A stretch of DNA of 64,000 bases from Heterohyrax brucei. Lineage: Eukaryota > Chordata > Mammalia > Hyracoidea > Procaviidae. This document shows, in pieces, positions 11,746 through 23,982 of this stretch. The stretch lies in NCBI GenBank assembly GCA_028571685.1, contig CM053158.1:58496001-58560000 (forward strand), given 5' to 3'. Made by a program: the position numbers and the translations under genes. Position 1 is the stretch's first letter; every line of letters starts with the position of its first letter. The notes under the pieces are model-generated. The model was not told the origin of the DNA, did not search any database, and was given only the letters and a program-made list of their open reading frames with translations.

Positions 11746-12472
11746 CCCCCAGGTGTAATTGCATATGGAACTGCTCTTCTGGGCCCATCATTTTTGACTA
11801 AACTAGGACATGTTTTTGTGTTCTTCTTAAACTGAAGTTGATTATATGTTCTACGTGGAATGCTGTCATGACTCTGCAGGTCCCCAGAGATAGCCCCAGA
11901 CTGCAGCAGCCCTCTCCAGAGCCAGCCTGCCTATGCTCAGGCCACCCTGTCTGTGACCGGTGTGCCTGGTACCTACAGCTGGTAGGAATCAGAACAGATT
12001 AGTGTGACGGAGAGCCCTTCAGAAACAGCTCCCAGCAAATGGAAATTATTTTAAAACAAATTGATGTGGTTTTTCTGTCAAACCTACTTGGAGCATAAAC
12101 AAGGTTGGACTGGAAGCCACTTCCCTTCAGCAGATGAGTCCGTGTTTAGAATGTGGCTTTAGACAAGTAAACACGGTCACTGGAGTGAGTTGTCATTGTG
12201 TGTGTGTGATTTGAAAAGTAAAAGTTTCACACTAAACAAGCATTCTCCTGGACAGTTCTGATAGAGCTGTAGAAACCCTCTCTTTTTCATTTGTCTTCCT
12301 GTCACACATATCACTACTTCCTGTAAAGATTTTAAAGGTGTAAGGAGTAATTTGGTGCTGAAAGTATTAAGGGGAAAGAAATACAGAGTTAATTTCTTTG
12401 GTAAGATAAACATTTTAATTGTATTCCTTTGCCAAGTAGGAGTATCAAAAACATCTTGTGAAGTACTTGACT
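11746..12472. other. Unique intronic sequence
   Basis: No gene or repeat family recognised. Confidence 0.4.
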
Positions 12473-12499
12473 CTGTGTGTGTCTGTGTGTGTGTGTTCG

Positions 12500-12536
<37 letters not shown>
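12473..12536 (+). repeat. Compound (TG)n / (GA)n microsatellite
   Basis: TG units with TC interruptions, then about 14 GA units. An open frame across it is an artefact. Confidence 0.95.
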
Positions 12537-12537
<1 letters not shown>

Positions 12538-13620
12538 TACCCTCCTATTTATACATGTTTGAAATCTCTGCCAGTTTCAAGGTTGTTCCTCTGCCCTAGG
12601 GACAATGTTGGCTTTATTAAATTGGCTGTAGCCTCCACAGAAGGCGCAACAATGCTTTTAATGTTCTGATTATATATTAATGAACAACCAGGCCAAGGGG
12701 CACTTGCCAAAAAATTACGAAGTGAGAAAGCCACCAATATCAGAATGAACTTTGCACTCTGGAAGTGTGAATGATGTTGGATGAAAGGAGTTTATTGCAC
12801 TAGGGGAGCAACTGGAATCTCTTTGAAGTTGGTCCCCATTCTGGCTCGGTTAGCCCCATTGCACAGTTAACTACGTCTCTGCTGGCAAGGGTGGTACTCC
12901 GCTGTGGTACCCAGGTGTACCCAGCCGTGCTTGTGGCACAGGTAACTTGCCCAGACTACCAGTGGCCGTGAAGTGCTGGCCTACTTTTGCAGGGAGACTG
13001 TTCCCATTCAGTTTCAGCAAATTTTAATATGAAATGAAAGAGTTTAGTCTTGCACCTCCAGGCTCCCCAATTTTGCTCTGGAGGGACTTTTCCAAAAATA
13101 GCATGCTGTTACTCTAAAATTTGCCTGCCCAACCACAGAAAGGAGTTAAGAGTTTAGTCTGTTAATCTGTGTAGCTGATTTGTTTATTCTCATTGTGGTG
13201 ACATTTCCTCCTGCCTTGGGCTTGCTCTTAATTTTTGAATGACTGGCCTTTGGGAACCCTGCTTTCTATGGTCTTATTACGTAATTCCTCAAGAAGAAAA
13301 AATTGCTCTTTTGAAATCCCAAGAACTTGTATTCTGTGGAAGGACAGACTCTAGCTCTAGAGGCTGTCTACATTTGATGGACTTGTAGGGAAAGCTTGGT
13401 AGTGAGTGTAGTCAAGTCTTTAGAAAGCCGTTTGTTCTAAAGGAGCTCCCTGAGTGGGATGGGGGAATCACAACTTTACCATTTTATGTGGATACCTTTT
13501 TTTTCCCTGCCTAGTCTCTATTTCTGTGTATTTACTAGCCCTCAGGTTATTTCCTCATTTTGTGGTATGCAAGTATCTAGGTGGCATTTTGAAAGCCTGC
13601 TAATAAATACAGCAGGTTTT
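12537..13620. other. Unique intronic sequence
   Basis: No recognisable coding, RNA or repeat feature. Confidence 0.4.
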
Positions 13621-14000
13621 TCTTCTCTGCCCAGACAACAGCTTTATTGAGATATTATTCAAGTGTCATAAATATGGCCTTTCTAAATTTTTAGTCATGG
13701 AGCTTTGTAGCTGTCACTACCAGTCTTAGAACATTTTAATCACCCCCAAATGAGATCCCATACCCTGTTAGCAGCCCTTCATTCTTCCTCCTCACATCCC
13801 CTGGCAACCACTAATCTGCTTTCTTTCTCTATGGATTTGCTGATTCTGGACCTTACACAAATGGAATCATACAGTATGTGGCGTTCTGTGTCTACTTTCA
13901 TTCACTTAGCTCATTGATTTGAAGAGTAATCAGTGTTGTGGTTTGTATGGTACTGCTTTTCTTTTTTGATGACTCAATAGTATTCTCTTACGTGGAATCT

Positions 14001-14190
14001 TTAAATGATGTAAACAGTTAACGTTTGGCTGCTAAGTGAAAGGTTGGTGTTTAAGTCTACGCAGGGGTACTTGGAAGAAAGACCTGGCTGTCTACTTCTG
14101 AAGAATCAGCTGTGAAAGCCCTGCAGAGTACAGTTTTACGGTGACACACATGGGGTCACATGGAATCTGAATTGACAGCAACCGGTTATA
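14001..14190 (+). mobile_element. AfroSINE inside L1
   Basis: AAACAGTTAACGTTTGGCTG, then AAAGGTTGGTGTTTAAGTC, then TGTCTACTTCTGAAGAATC, with tail GGTCACATGGAATCTGAATT. Sense long-body variant. L1 sequence resumes on its right. Confidence 0.87.
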
Positions 14191-14574
14191 AGGATATAAC
14201 ACATTTCACTTATCCACGCAGTAGTTGATGGATATTAGATTATTACTACCTTTTAGCTGTTGTGAATAGTGTTGCTGTGCACATTCATGTGTGTGTGGAT
14301 GTAGGTTTTCATTTCTTTTGGATGTATACCTAGGTGTAGAATTGCTGGGTCAGTTGTTAACTATGGCTGTTTGAAGAACTGCCAGACTATTTTCCAGAGA
14401 GGCTATGTGTACCATTTAACATTCTCACCAGCAGTGTATGAGAGTTCTAATTTCTCCACATCCTCACCAACACTTTTATTTTTCTTTCCCTGATAATAAT
14501 AGCCATTTTAGTGGGTGTGATATGAGTGGTAGCTCATTGTGGTTTTGATTTGTGCCTCCCTAATGACTAGTGAA

Positions 14575-14766
14575 AGGAGCTCTGGTGGTGCAGTGGTTAA
14601 ACACTCAGCAGCGAACTAGAAAGCCAGTGATTTAAACCTACCAAGGAGAAAGACATGGCAGTCGGCTTCCATAAAGATTTACAATCTTGGAAATGGGGGT
14701 AGGGGTGGAAGGCAGTTCTGCTCTGTCCTATTGAGTAGCTATGAGTCAGAATTTTGATCGTGGTGG
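14575..14766 (+). mobile_element. AfroSINE inside L1
   Basis: GGAGCTCTGGTGGTGCAGTG and GGTTAAACACTCAGCAG head, then CTTCCATAAAGATTTACAAT, then CTGTCCTATTGAGTAGCTAT with tail GAGTCAGAATTTTGATCG. L1 sequence CTAATGA precedes it and CTAATGATGCTGAGCATC follows. CTAATGA is a likely short target-site duplication. Confidence 0.9.
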
Positions 14767-14935
14767 CAAGTGGCTAATGATGCTGAGCATCTTTTCATGT
14801 GCTTACGGGCCATTTATATAACTTTAGAGACATCTATTAAAATCCTTAACCAATTTTTAAATTGGATTGTTTGCCTTTTTATTGAGGTGCAAGAAGAGCA
14901 GGTTTTTAAGAGACAAATCTTACTATTTCTAACAG

Positions 14936-15269
14936 TTTAGGGTATTTCCCAGGTAGGGATTCTCTTCTCTGTGTTGTATTTCCCAGGGCCCTTGTTTTCC
15001 TGTGTCTGAAACAGCTTCCCATAATGAGAAGAGTTACATTTAGGATTTTAGCAGAAATAGAAATATAACAGATAAGCCATGTCTGGTATCTTGGGCTCCT
15101 GTTTATAATCTCAAACTAAGGAGTAAATATGGCAGAAAAAAGCTGTCCTTATTCTTGTGGAAAAATGTAAGTTTCAGACTCCAGGGGAGCGTATCTCACT
15201 GTATTAGTCACTAGGAGAGAGAGAAAATTTACCCTCCTGTATTGTGGATATTTCCATGCATATCAGGTC
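14936..15269. other. Unique intronic sequence
   Basis: No feature recognised between the old L1 and the mariner element. Confidence 0.4.
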
Positions 15270-16556
15270 AGACAGTTAAGTTTGTGAACTTGCCACTGTG
15301 TGCTTACGTTGGCAGCACTGTACAGACAACTCAATAACGTTTCATAACCTTGATACAACAATGTCTCACAGCTGTGTTCATGTTGGCATGTGGCAATGTC
15401 TTGCTGAGTAGTGTTTGTTATTGTTGTTGCATATTTTTGTGTGCTGTTCTGAGAACGTTGGAGCTTGAATTAGAGCAACAGATAAGCATTAAGTTTGTTG
15501 TTAAACTTGCCAAGAGTGGAAATGAAATCAGCAGTGTGTTATGTTAGTCCAAGTTTATGAGGATAATGCCATGAAGAAAACAGCAGCATACAAATGGATA
15601 AAACATTTTTCTGAGGAGAGAGAAAGTGTCACTGATGAAGAGAGGTCAGGGCCACCAGTAACGAGCAGAACTGATGAAAATATTACAAAGTATTTTGTCA
15701 GATTGACTGACTGTGAGTGATAATTGTAGCAGACCAAGTGAACACTGATAGGGAAACAGGAAAATTGTAACTGAAAATCTTGGCACAATATAGGTGTGTG
15801 CAAAAATGGTCCTAAAGTAGCTCACCAATGAACAAAAGCAAAGGAGAGTTGAAGTTTGTCAAGACCTTTTGGAGAGGCAGGATGATGTTTGGGGCTGTAT
15901 TATCACTGCTGATGAAACATGCATATACCAATATGACCCTGAAACAAAGTGTAAAAGTGCACAATAGAAGTCAGCCAGTTCTCTGCGACCAGAGATTTCC
16001 ATGTAAATCAAGAGTCAAAACGATATTGCTAACCTTTTTTGATAATCAGGGGGATTGTTCATTATGAATTTGTACCAACTGGACAAATAGTTAACCAAGT
16101 TTACTATTTGGAAGTGCTGAAAAGGCTGTGTGACAAAGTTAGAGGAAAACAACCTGAACTTCCCAGTAACAGCTTATGGTTCTTGCATCACAACAGTGCA
16201 CCCACTTACATGGCACTGTCTGTGAGGGAGTTTTTAGCCAGTAAACCAATAACTGTATTGGAACACTTTCCGTACTCTCCTGATCTGCCCCCCAGTGACT
16301 TTTTTCTTTACCATAGATAAAGGAAATATTGAACGGAAGACATTTTAATGACATTTAGGACACCATGGGTAATAGGACGACAGCTGTAAGGGCCATTCCA
16401 GAAAAAGAGTTCCAGAATTGCTTTGAAGGGTGAACTAGGCACTGGCCATCGGAGCATAGCTTCCCAAGGGGAGTACCTCGACGGTGGCTGTAGTGCTGTG
16501 GAACTGTGAGGTAGGTAGCATTTTTTCTAGGATGAGTTCATGCACTTAACTGTTGG
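15270..16556 (+). mobile_element. Mariner DNA transposon, inactive copy
   Basis: About 1.29 kb, the usual mariner length. Imperfect terminal inverted repeats: left GACAGTTAAGTTTGTGAACT (15271-15290), right (complement) CAACAGTTAAGTGCATGAACT ending about 16555. Decayed transposase reads in several frames on the plus strand. A helix-turn-helix part (KTAAYKWIKHFSEE near 15575-15620) is followed by ADETCIYQYDPET (near 15910-15950, first Asp), then FLHHNSAPTYMALSV (near 16180, second Asp replaced by Asn) and YSPDLPPSDFFL (near 16275, third Asp kept). This is the D,D34D mariner layout. Frameshifts and stops rule out activity. It is not obviously one of the common human mariners, but I did not run a search. 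Confidence 0.88.
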
Positions 16557-16570
16557 ACGTCTACACATAC

Positions 16571-16770
16571 ATAATGGTCAAGCTCCTGGCTGCTAACTGA
16601 AAGGTCAGCAGTTTGAACCCGCCGGCTGCTACTCAGGAGAACAACGTAACAGTCCGTTTCCTTATAAATTACTGTCTTGAAAACCCAGTGGGGGCATTTC
16701 TGCTCTATTCTGTAGGGTTGCTGTGAGTTGGAAATGACTCATGGGCAGTAGGTTTGATTTTTGGTTTTAT
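16571..16770 (+). mobile_element. AfroSINE
   Basis: AATGGTCAAGCTCCTGGCTG, GGTCAGCAGTTTGAACCCG (B box) and TCCTTATAAATTACTGTCTT, with tail TGAGTTGGAAATGACTCATG then TTTGATTTTTGGTTTT. Full length, with a T-rich 3' end, directly beside the mariner. Confidence 0.92.
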
Positions 16771-16867
16771 AGGTTTATAACTGGGACTGATCAGTTTCTT
16801 TGCATTTCCTTTGCTCCAGTTCAAGCCTGCTTTGCTGACAGAGCTTTGCAGCTATAAATGAAACAAA

Positions 16868-16983
16868 TGCAGCAGGGAGGCTCTCCAAAGGCAGGCAGCA
16901 GCGAGGCTGCCCTAAGGCAGGCAGCACCTGAGGCGGCCCGCAGGCAGGCAGGCCGGCAGGCAGGCTGTCCAAAGGCAGGCAGG
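16868..16983 (+). repeat. GGCA-rich minisatellite
   Basis: Degenerate tandem units built around AAAGGCAGGCAG and GGAGGCTGTCC-like blocks, with pure GGCA runs at 16930-16970. Locally GC-rich. A minus-strand frame reading Leu/Pro/Cys-rich peptide here is a product of the repeat. Confidence 0.85.
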
Positions 16984-17785
16984 GTTATTGCTCTGGACAG
17001 GTTTACTGATAGAGAGGTGTGAAGTGCTTGGTGGAGGCCGGAAGCTCTGGGAAGGGAGCGAAGATTGAACTTGGGGTAGTTGTTGGGTGGTAGGCTGACA
17101 TAGCTAATTGAAAACTGTGGCCCTAGTGCTTTTAATGGAATAGGAATCCAAGGCCCTGCAACAGTTCTCTTTAAAGAAAGAAACCAAAGGAAGAGTGACT
17201 GGAAAGAGTTGCTGATTGAGTTACTTGGGGATTAGTCCTGAATTTCTAGAGACATGTAGAACCTTGAACTTGAGTTTTCTGTGCATCCTCCCCATTCCAT
17301 CAGTCTCGTTTTAGATGAACTGAAAGTGCTGGGGTGTTGGGGGAAGGGAATCTAGAGAGATGGTGGCAGGTGTGGGAGAAGGACAGCAGGTATACTTTGA
17401 AAAAATACTGTGAGCCCCACCTTTGGAGACCTACTGATTTATGTAAACTTGTTAATGTGCTCTTGTATTTCTTAGGTAAAAATAACATCATAGCTCTTTG
17501 TTCGTTTTCCAGGCAGTCAATAGATTTTCTTAAACTCGTTTATTGATTTAAGAGTCTAAATTATTTAAGGTGTTAGGACCTAGGATTCTGCATCTTTGAA
17601 CAACTATCTAGGGAACATTGTTTGAGTCTTCAGTGTGAGACCTGCTGCCCTAGATGGTGGGCTCTCTGCATATCCTGTGGCTTTAAGTTCTTGTGTCTCC
17701 TCCTCAGTGCCTTTCTGATCCCTAGCTGTTATAAGACTGGATAGTTGATTCACCAGGCTAAACCTTTTCCCAACTCAGTGCCTTT
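16984..17785. other. Unique intronic sequence
   Basis: No gene or clear repeat recognised. Confidence 0.4.
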
Positions 17786-18040
17786 GACTGTGTTCTACCT
17801 GGTGTGCCTGGCTTGTACTCATCCTTCAGGTTTCAAATTAAACATGAGCACAGAGAGGGCTTTTTCAGAACCCCTAGGCCAGGGTGACTGCTGTATTGTA
17901 TGCATCTTGTAGCATCTCTCAGGCTACTTGTTTAGCAGTGGTCTTCCCTTGTGATTAGGAACACCAGGTGATCCTAGAGTCCAGTCTAGTTGCTGGTACA
18001 TAGTAAGTGCTTAGCAAACATTTGTGTGTACATTAATTTC
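17786..18040 (+). mobile_element. L2-like LINE 3' fragment
   Basis: ACTCATCCTTCAGGTTTCAA and, at the end, TGGTACATAGTAAGTGCTTA then GCAAACATTTGTGTG resemble the L2 3' end in sense. Confidence 0.6.
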
Positions 18041-18229
18041 AAAATCAAATGTGGGGAGCTACAGTCTTTTTTGTTGTGTTGTATTATCCAAGGTCTTGTT
18101 ATACCCTGTCCCTGAAGCATTTGTTCCACATGAGTTGGACATCCTAAAAACCTGCCTTTTAGATTAGCTGTTACTTTCTTTTCAGTGGAATTGACTGGCT
18201 GCCTTTTAAGGCCCATCTGCACACACTGA

Positions 18230-18672
18230 AGTTGTTGTTGATGCAGGGCTGCCACATTACAACACAAGAAAACAGTGCCCAGGCCTGCTACATACTCATG
18301 ATTGCTGGCATGTTTGAGTCCATTGTTGGCTGTTGTGCCAGCCAGTATACTTCACTGAAGGGCTCCCTTGCGCTTGGTGACCTTTTCTTTTGCCAGTCAT
18401 GATACTGCCCTTCAGCAACTGATCATTTCTGATAGTATGTCCAAAGCAAGTGAGTTTACAGTCTTTTGTTGTGATCTACAAGGTTTTCATTGTCTAATTT
18501 TTGGAAATCGGTCACCAGGCCTTTCTTCCTGGGCTATCTTAGTCTGGAAGCTCTGCTGAAACCTATCTGTTGTGGATGACCCTGCTGCAATTTGAAATAC
18601 CAGTGACATAGCCAACCAGCATCAGAGTAGCACACAAGCCACTACAGTACAGCAAATTGACAGCAGTTGTTT
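18230..18672 (-). mobile_element. Composite RTE-derived element
   Basis: Plus strand begins GTTGTTGTTGATGCAGGGCT (complement of the RTE tail). It passes through ATTGCTGGCATGTTTGAGTC and GATAGTATGTCCAAAGCAAG (RTE 3' region), then switches to AGGCCTTTCTTCCTGGGCTA, TTGTGGATGACCCTGCTG and CAATTTGAAATACCAGTGAC (complement of the RTE 5' end). The coding middle is missing, as in the element at 8505-8950. Confidence 0.72.
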
Positions 18673-21600
18673 ATTAAAAAACAAAAAAACCCAAGCATGT
18701 AACTGACCTGTCTTTGTTTCAAACTAGAAATTGCCATCCTAGCAGTGTCCAAAAGCACTTTCAAGGGATGAACATAAGAGGCATAGTGTTGGTACAGGTG
18801 ATGGTTCTTCCTTGAGATGTATAGTGGTTAATGTGTAACCACTTTAACAAGGCTTATGTGGACATTATGTGACCTTGCAGCTATTGCAAAGTCATAAACC
18901 CCTGAGGTGTATCATCTGTTCATGGTTAAGTCCACACCTCTGCAGCAGACCCATATCGTTTGATCGAAACAACAGCTAAAACCTGTTTAGTAAATCCTCC
19001 TCTTTGCAGCAGATTGGAGACGCTCCAGAAGTGCTGGACAAGGTTTCACCAGGTGTACTTCCCGTCTCCTTTCCACACACATTCACTTGATTTTCGGTTT
19101 CTGGCTCTGGTTGTGACTTCCCCTGTAGAATGAGAGGAAGTGAAGTGAATCAAGAAAGAGGATAGCGCTAAGCTGTAAGAGGGAAATGGGTTTTTCCGTT
19201 TAGGGCACAATTGAAGTATAGAGACTTGTGTTCTTCATGTCGATAATGTCTGAAGTCCAGGCACCTGGTCATTTGGGTGGGTGTTCTTCCACCCATATCT
19301 GCTGCTCTCTTGTTCCCTGGTATCTTTGGAGAGTGTCCATTTGGAGGGGCCAGATTAGAAATGGTAGTGTGTAATTACAGTAATGTCTTAGCAAACTAGA
19401 ATACTTTTGTCCAGCAGTTTCACCTTATTAGAACTGTCTATTTTAAGAGACAAAATGAAGATGTGTGGAAGTTTGGATAATATGGATCCCAGAGGCCAGG
19501 TGACCTTTGGGTAGTGGTGTGTGTGGCTCAACAAGTAACATTTTGAGGTGCTACCTGCTCTTCATGGCAACAGAAGCCATCAGTGAAATAAAGCAGCTGT
19601 TAAGTAAGAGCACGAACAGAAGTGTTTGCACAAACAACCTTTAAATTTTCTGATCCTTGATGAATATGAGTTGGTTTGTGAATTATTAACTTCAGTGTGT
19701 GCGAGGAAATATTGACAGCTGAAGTGTCCTGTATGTTTTTACATAGGAAAAAATAAAACTAGCCACACCCTCAGCTGCTACTGTTTTGGGCTCACTGCTT
19801 GCTTGCACCCAACAGGTATATTTAAAGCAGAATTACGAGTGTTGTCTCCACAGACCACACGCTTGTCATGTATCAAGGCTCATCACTTGCCATTGTGATT
19901 TTGCTCAGGAAGGAACATTCGTAGCCTGCTGGCATATATATGAGTATGATGATCCTTATCCAGCTTAACTGAACATCCAGAGTTTTAGTGAGGAGTGTGT
20001 TTTGGATACCTGTCTAGTTGGGAAGAGTCATGTGTGTAGGAACAGATAAGCAGGTTTCCCAAATCATAAGATGCTGCCTGGAGAAGTCAGTTTAATGTTA
20101 CTTGCCTGGTAACTTTGCAAGACGGCTTTGAGGAAGTTCTTTGTCACTAGTGCCTCAGTTTACTTGGCATGGAATCCAAAGGCAGCCCCCCCTGCAGGTC
20201 ACGGCAGTGTCTTCTAGGGAGAAGCAGGCGTTGCAGAGTGAGGGTGCTGCACTTGGGCATCACTGGGCCAAGGCATTGGAAGAGAGTGAAGAGACTTGGA
20301 GGAACTCACCTGTGATCCTGATTTCTGTGCTGCTCAGCTATTTCCAGTCTCCAGAGCCTCTTAAAAGTTGATGTTAATGGAATGATAATTCCTTCCTATT
20401 TTTCCCTGGGAAGGGAACTTGTGTATAGAGATTTATTGGAGGGAAGGGAGGAATACTTGAAAAGGGAGTGGGGAGGCTGAAGCAATAGGATGAGATTGGG
20501 AGACTTGGGGCAGCCGGTACAGGGCTGCTTAGTTGCACAGGTCTTCCTTTGAGCACTGTGTACCTTGGGGCATTGGTTACTGGATTAATCTATGGGTAAG
20601 TCACACTTAGAAATGCCTGGGCATGGTTCTTGGGGTTCAGTTACTTTACTGCAAGGTCTAAGCTTTGCTCATTTTCCATGCAGAAAACATACATACTATT
20701 GGAAGGGAGAAAGAAGGTGCTGTGTCTCCCATCCCCACCTCTTCTTCGTCTTTGGTGCATTACCATTTGATATTGGCAGTTCTCAAAGATATTGAAAGCT
20801 TTATCCTCATACTGCTGGGATTATTGCTCACAGAGACCCTGGGTCCTGCAGCCAGCCTCCTGTATGGAAATGCAAGAAAAGAAATTTGAGCTGTAAATGA
20901 ATCTCTGTCTTGGGCCTTTGTAGTGGCAAATATGAATGAGTGAATTGGAAGAAGTGTCTGGTGAATACCGAAGCCTTAGATATATATTGACACCAGCAGT
21001 GTGACAGGCCTACTATTTGTCCTATGCCCTTAGGAATAAAAGATCTTTTCTGAGGCGCTCCTGACTTATAAACTACCCTTAGGAGTTTGTGCAGGTGCTT
21101 TCTGCAGTAGTTCTGTGGGTCATAATCATGCAGTCTTAAACCTAACTGAATCCAGATCTGCTTTGGTTTATTGACCACAGTTGATTTTGCTGCAAGTAAA
21201 TGTAGTTGCCAAGAAGTTTTGCAGAGTCGTGCTTGTGTGAGCCCGCTGAACCAGACCTAGGATTGGAGTACCATTTATTTACTTTGACAGCATTTTAGGA
21301 CAGAATGGAGTGGGGGACGTGGAGAAAGGAAAGCCAGCCTGGAAGTCTTAGCTACAGTGCATGTGAGCTGAGGCTGGTAGCTGAAGCCGTTATCTGTGCC
21401 ACCATGTGTCTCAGAATGTGGACCAGAGCTGGCTTCTAACCATGGAGTGCTTATGATGCTGATTTTGTTAGTGTGAGGCATGCCAGGAACAAGCCAAGCC
21501 CCCAACCCTACCTCAAGCACCCCAACCTTACCCCAAGTCCCCAGAGTCATGTGCTTACTGGAAGGAAGCAGTGAGGGAGACTCTTGATGTGTAGGATACA

Positions 21601-22230
21601 CTGAGCAAAGACTTGGACAAACTCAAATTCCATCACATCATCTTTAAACAGAAATGATCGTGGAACCTGGAGGATTATGTTTTCATCAGATAACAATATT
21701 AGGCAAAGAAGTCACAGATGTTGTTAGGGCAGGTATCTCAAGGTAGCCAGCTTCATTGATGTTCGGCACTGATGTAACCAGTGGGCTTTGGTTTCTGGCT
21801 GAGATAGACAGTGCCCGCCAAATCACATGCCTCTTGTTTCTCTTGCTAGTACCTAGAAGTACTCATGGTGGTTCCTTAGGTTTCTCCTCCTGTAACTGGG
21901 ATCCAAAAAGAGTCATTTATTATTGACTTTTGGTAGGGCTTGTAGTCACTTTTGTTGGTGATTTTCTTTACAGACTCCTTTTCTACAGATACTGTATTAT
22001 TTGGTTAAAACATAGGTTAGCATATGAAATCTAGTGCTAGGAACTCCCATTTTGAGAGCCAGCCTTTGGGAGTAAATGACCTGGAACTGTGAACCAGGGA
22101 GAGGCAGGAAGATTTGTGTTAGGAAAGGGGTGTGAAGGTGAGGCTGCCTGGCGTTTTGTGATCTGAGCCTCATTGACCGTAAGTGGGCCCTGTGAAGGAG
22201 ATGGGGCATCTCTTTTAGAGACCTTAAAAG
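18673..22230. other. Unique intronic sequence
   Basis: About 3.6 kb with no convincing exon, RNA gene or young repeat. Open frames of 60-116 residues on both strands lack splice context, motifs or repeat support. Its low repeat density is unusual for this window. Confidence 0.4.
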
Positions 22231-22232
22231 CC

Positions 22233-22393
22233 CAGAACCCTCTGCTGTTTAGTTGGGCCTGACTCATAAGGACCCTAGAGGTCAGAGTAGAACTACTGCA
22301 TAGAGTTTACAAGGAGTGCCTGGTGAATTTGAACTGCTGACCTTTCGGTTAACAGACATAGCACTTAACTCACTATGCGACCAGGGTTTCCTT
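22233..22393 (-). mobile_element. AfroSINE
   Basis: Antisense: TTTAGTTGGGCCTGACTCAT (tail), AGAGTTTACAAGGAGTGCCT (body), CTGACCTTTCGGTTAACAG (head) and GCGACCAGGGTTTCC. Near full length. Confidence 0.92.
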
Positions 22394-22559
22394 AGAAATG
22401 TTGGTGCATGATAATAGTAAAGAAAAGTGTATGGTGCTCTGCATTTTCACAGTCAGTTCCCATCTGACATAGTAAAAAATTTAGTATGTTCAAGGATGGA
22501 AGTCACACATTACTGTCTGAATCTTTGTGTTTGTAATTTCAGTGATAAAGGAATTTCTG

Positions 22560-22696
22560 TATTTAATTTTAATTATACTTTAAATGAAGATTTACAGAAC
22601 GAACTAGTTTCTCATTAAACCGTGCACATATTGTTTTATGGTAGTGGTTAACAATACCCTAACAGGTAAACATTTTCTCATCTGGAATTTCCCTGT
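22560..22696 (-). mobile_element. L1 extreme 3' end fragment
   Basis: TTATACTTTAAATGAAGATT, then CTAGTTTCTCATTAAACCGT, then ATTGTTTTATGGTAGTGGTT matches the start of the L1 tails at 27.7 and 30.9 kb. Only about 135 bases were inserted. Confidence 0.75.
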
Positions 22697-22709
22697 TTTA
22701 ATAGCAGAA

Positions 22710-22868
22710 ATCTGGAAACCCTGATAGCATAGTGGTTAAGTTCTACAGCTGCTAACCAAAAGGTCAGCAGTTTGAATCCATCAGACGTTGCCTGGAAGCT
22801 GTTTGGAGCAGTTCTGCTGTGTCCTGTAGGGTCATTATGACTAGGGGTTGACTCAGTAGCAATGTGTT
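22710..22868 (+). mobile_element. AfroSINE
   Basis: GGAAACCCTGATAGCATAGT, then CTAACCAAAAGGTCAGCAGT, then TTCTGCTGTGTCCTGTAGGG with tail GGGGTTGACTCAGTAGCAAT. Full length. Confidence 0.93.
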
Positions 22869-23820
22869 CTTTTTTTACTAGCAGAAAAGCAGCCTGTATA
22901 AAATAACATAAGCTGAAATATGTGATGGCTGCTTAACCTTGACTGTAGTATCTTCTGTGCTGTTTTAACAGCAGAACCAGAGAAATTGTCACTGCGTCAG
23001 CACATCTAAAGCTGGGAAACTGATGTGTACACAGTCTTCTAAGTTTAGAGTGTTTCATGACGTGTTTGTGCTCTAGAAAGAAAAACTTTGCCTTTTGGCT
23101 TCTGCCAAGCATTTCATGACACATAAAAGCTTTAAAAAGCCCTTTGGAAAAATTGACAGTAAGATCCCAAGTTGATAAGCTAACTAATAAAGTCAGTGAC
23201 TTAGCTGTGTTAGCCAGAAGGCTGACCTTTTAAAACTGTATGTTTTCTTCAAAATATCTAGCAAGAGATACTTGTGTGCTTCCTTGCAATAGAGCAGATG
23301 TATTCTTGGAAAGTTGTGGGTAAATCCAATTTTTATCTTTGGCTGATTTAATGCCAGGGATATGTTTTCTGCATTTTGAATGATCTTCATTTTTTACTTT
23401 TGAAGTAGCTGGTAAAAGGATGAGTAAACAATACAAGGTAACTTTTGAAGGAACTTAATCCATGTAATCCATTTGTAATACAGAGTATCCTGGTAAATGC
23501 AAATACGTCAGACTTTTTATATGACCTTTATGGATTTTGGATGTTTGGGCTTTGCTCAGGCACCAAGAGATGTCACAGAGGCTTTCGTGAGCAGTGGTGT
23601 GATTTCATTTCAGAAGTAATGGCCACATGCATATTCTTGGGAACTGGAGCTCCAGAGCACACCCGTAGGAGCTGTTAGCTTCAAAGGAAGGACTTTTCTT
23701 AAGAGCAGCTCTAGCTCAGGAAGGTAGTTAAACCCACCGTGTCATTTGTCCCTTTAATCTTTTTTTGCACATGGATGAGGAGGAGGAAGGAGGTGCTAAT
23801 AACACTAAGGTAATACATGT
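22869..23820. other. Unique intronic sequence
   Basis: No gene or repeat family recognised. Confidence 0.4.
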
Positions 23821-23821
23821 T

Positions 23822-23982
23822 TGTAGCCGCTGAGGTCAGTTCTGACTCATAGCAACTCAAACTCTATTAGGACAAAATAGAACTGCCCCATGGCGTTTCC
23901 AAGGAGTACCTGGTGGATTAGAACTGCTAACCTTTTGGTTAGCAGCTGTAACTGTTAACTACTCTGCCACCAGGTTTTGTAC
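23822..23982 (-). mobile_element. AfroSINE
   Basis: Antisense: CTGAGGTCAGTTCTGACTCA, TAGAACTGCCCCATGGCGTT, AACCTTTTGGTTAGCAGCTG and TGCCACCAGG. Full length and well preserved. Confidence 0.94.

Larger units (their letters stand above)
13625..14935 (-). mobile_element. Old eutherian L1 3' fragment, split by two AfroSINEs
   Basis: Plus strand reads ACAGCTTTATTGAGATATTA, CCCTGGCAACCACTAATCTG, TCTATGGATTTGCTGATTCT, TAGGTGTAGAATTGCTGGGT, TTTCTCCACATCCTCACCAA and TGCTGAGCATCTTTTCATGT. These are complements of the well-known L1 ORF2-end/3' UTR of older L1 subfamilies. AfroSINEs at 14001-14190 and 14575-14766 interrupt it, so the L1 predates both. Confidence 0.9.

Noticed and set aside
16775..16972. 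Leu/Pro/Gly-rich minus-strand frame
   Set aside because: Produced by the GGCA-rich tandem repeat.
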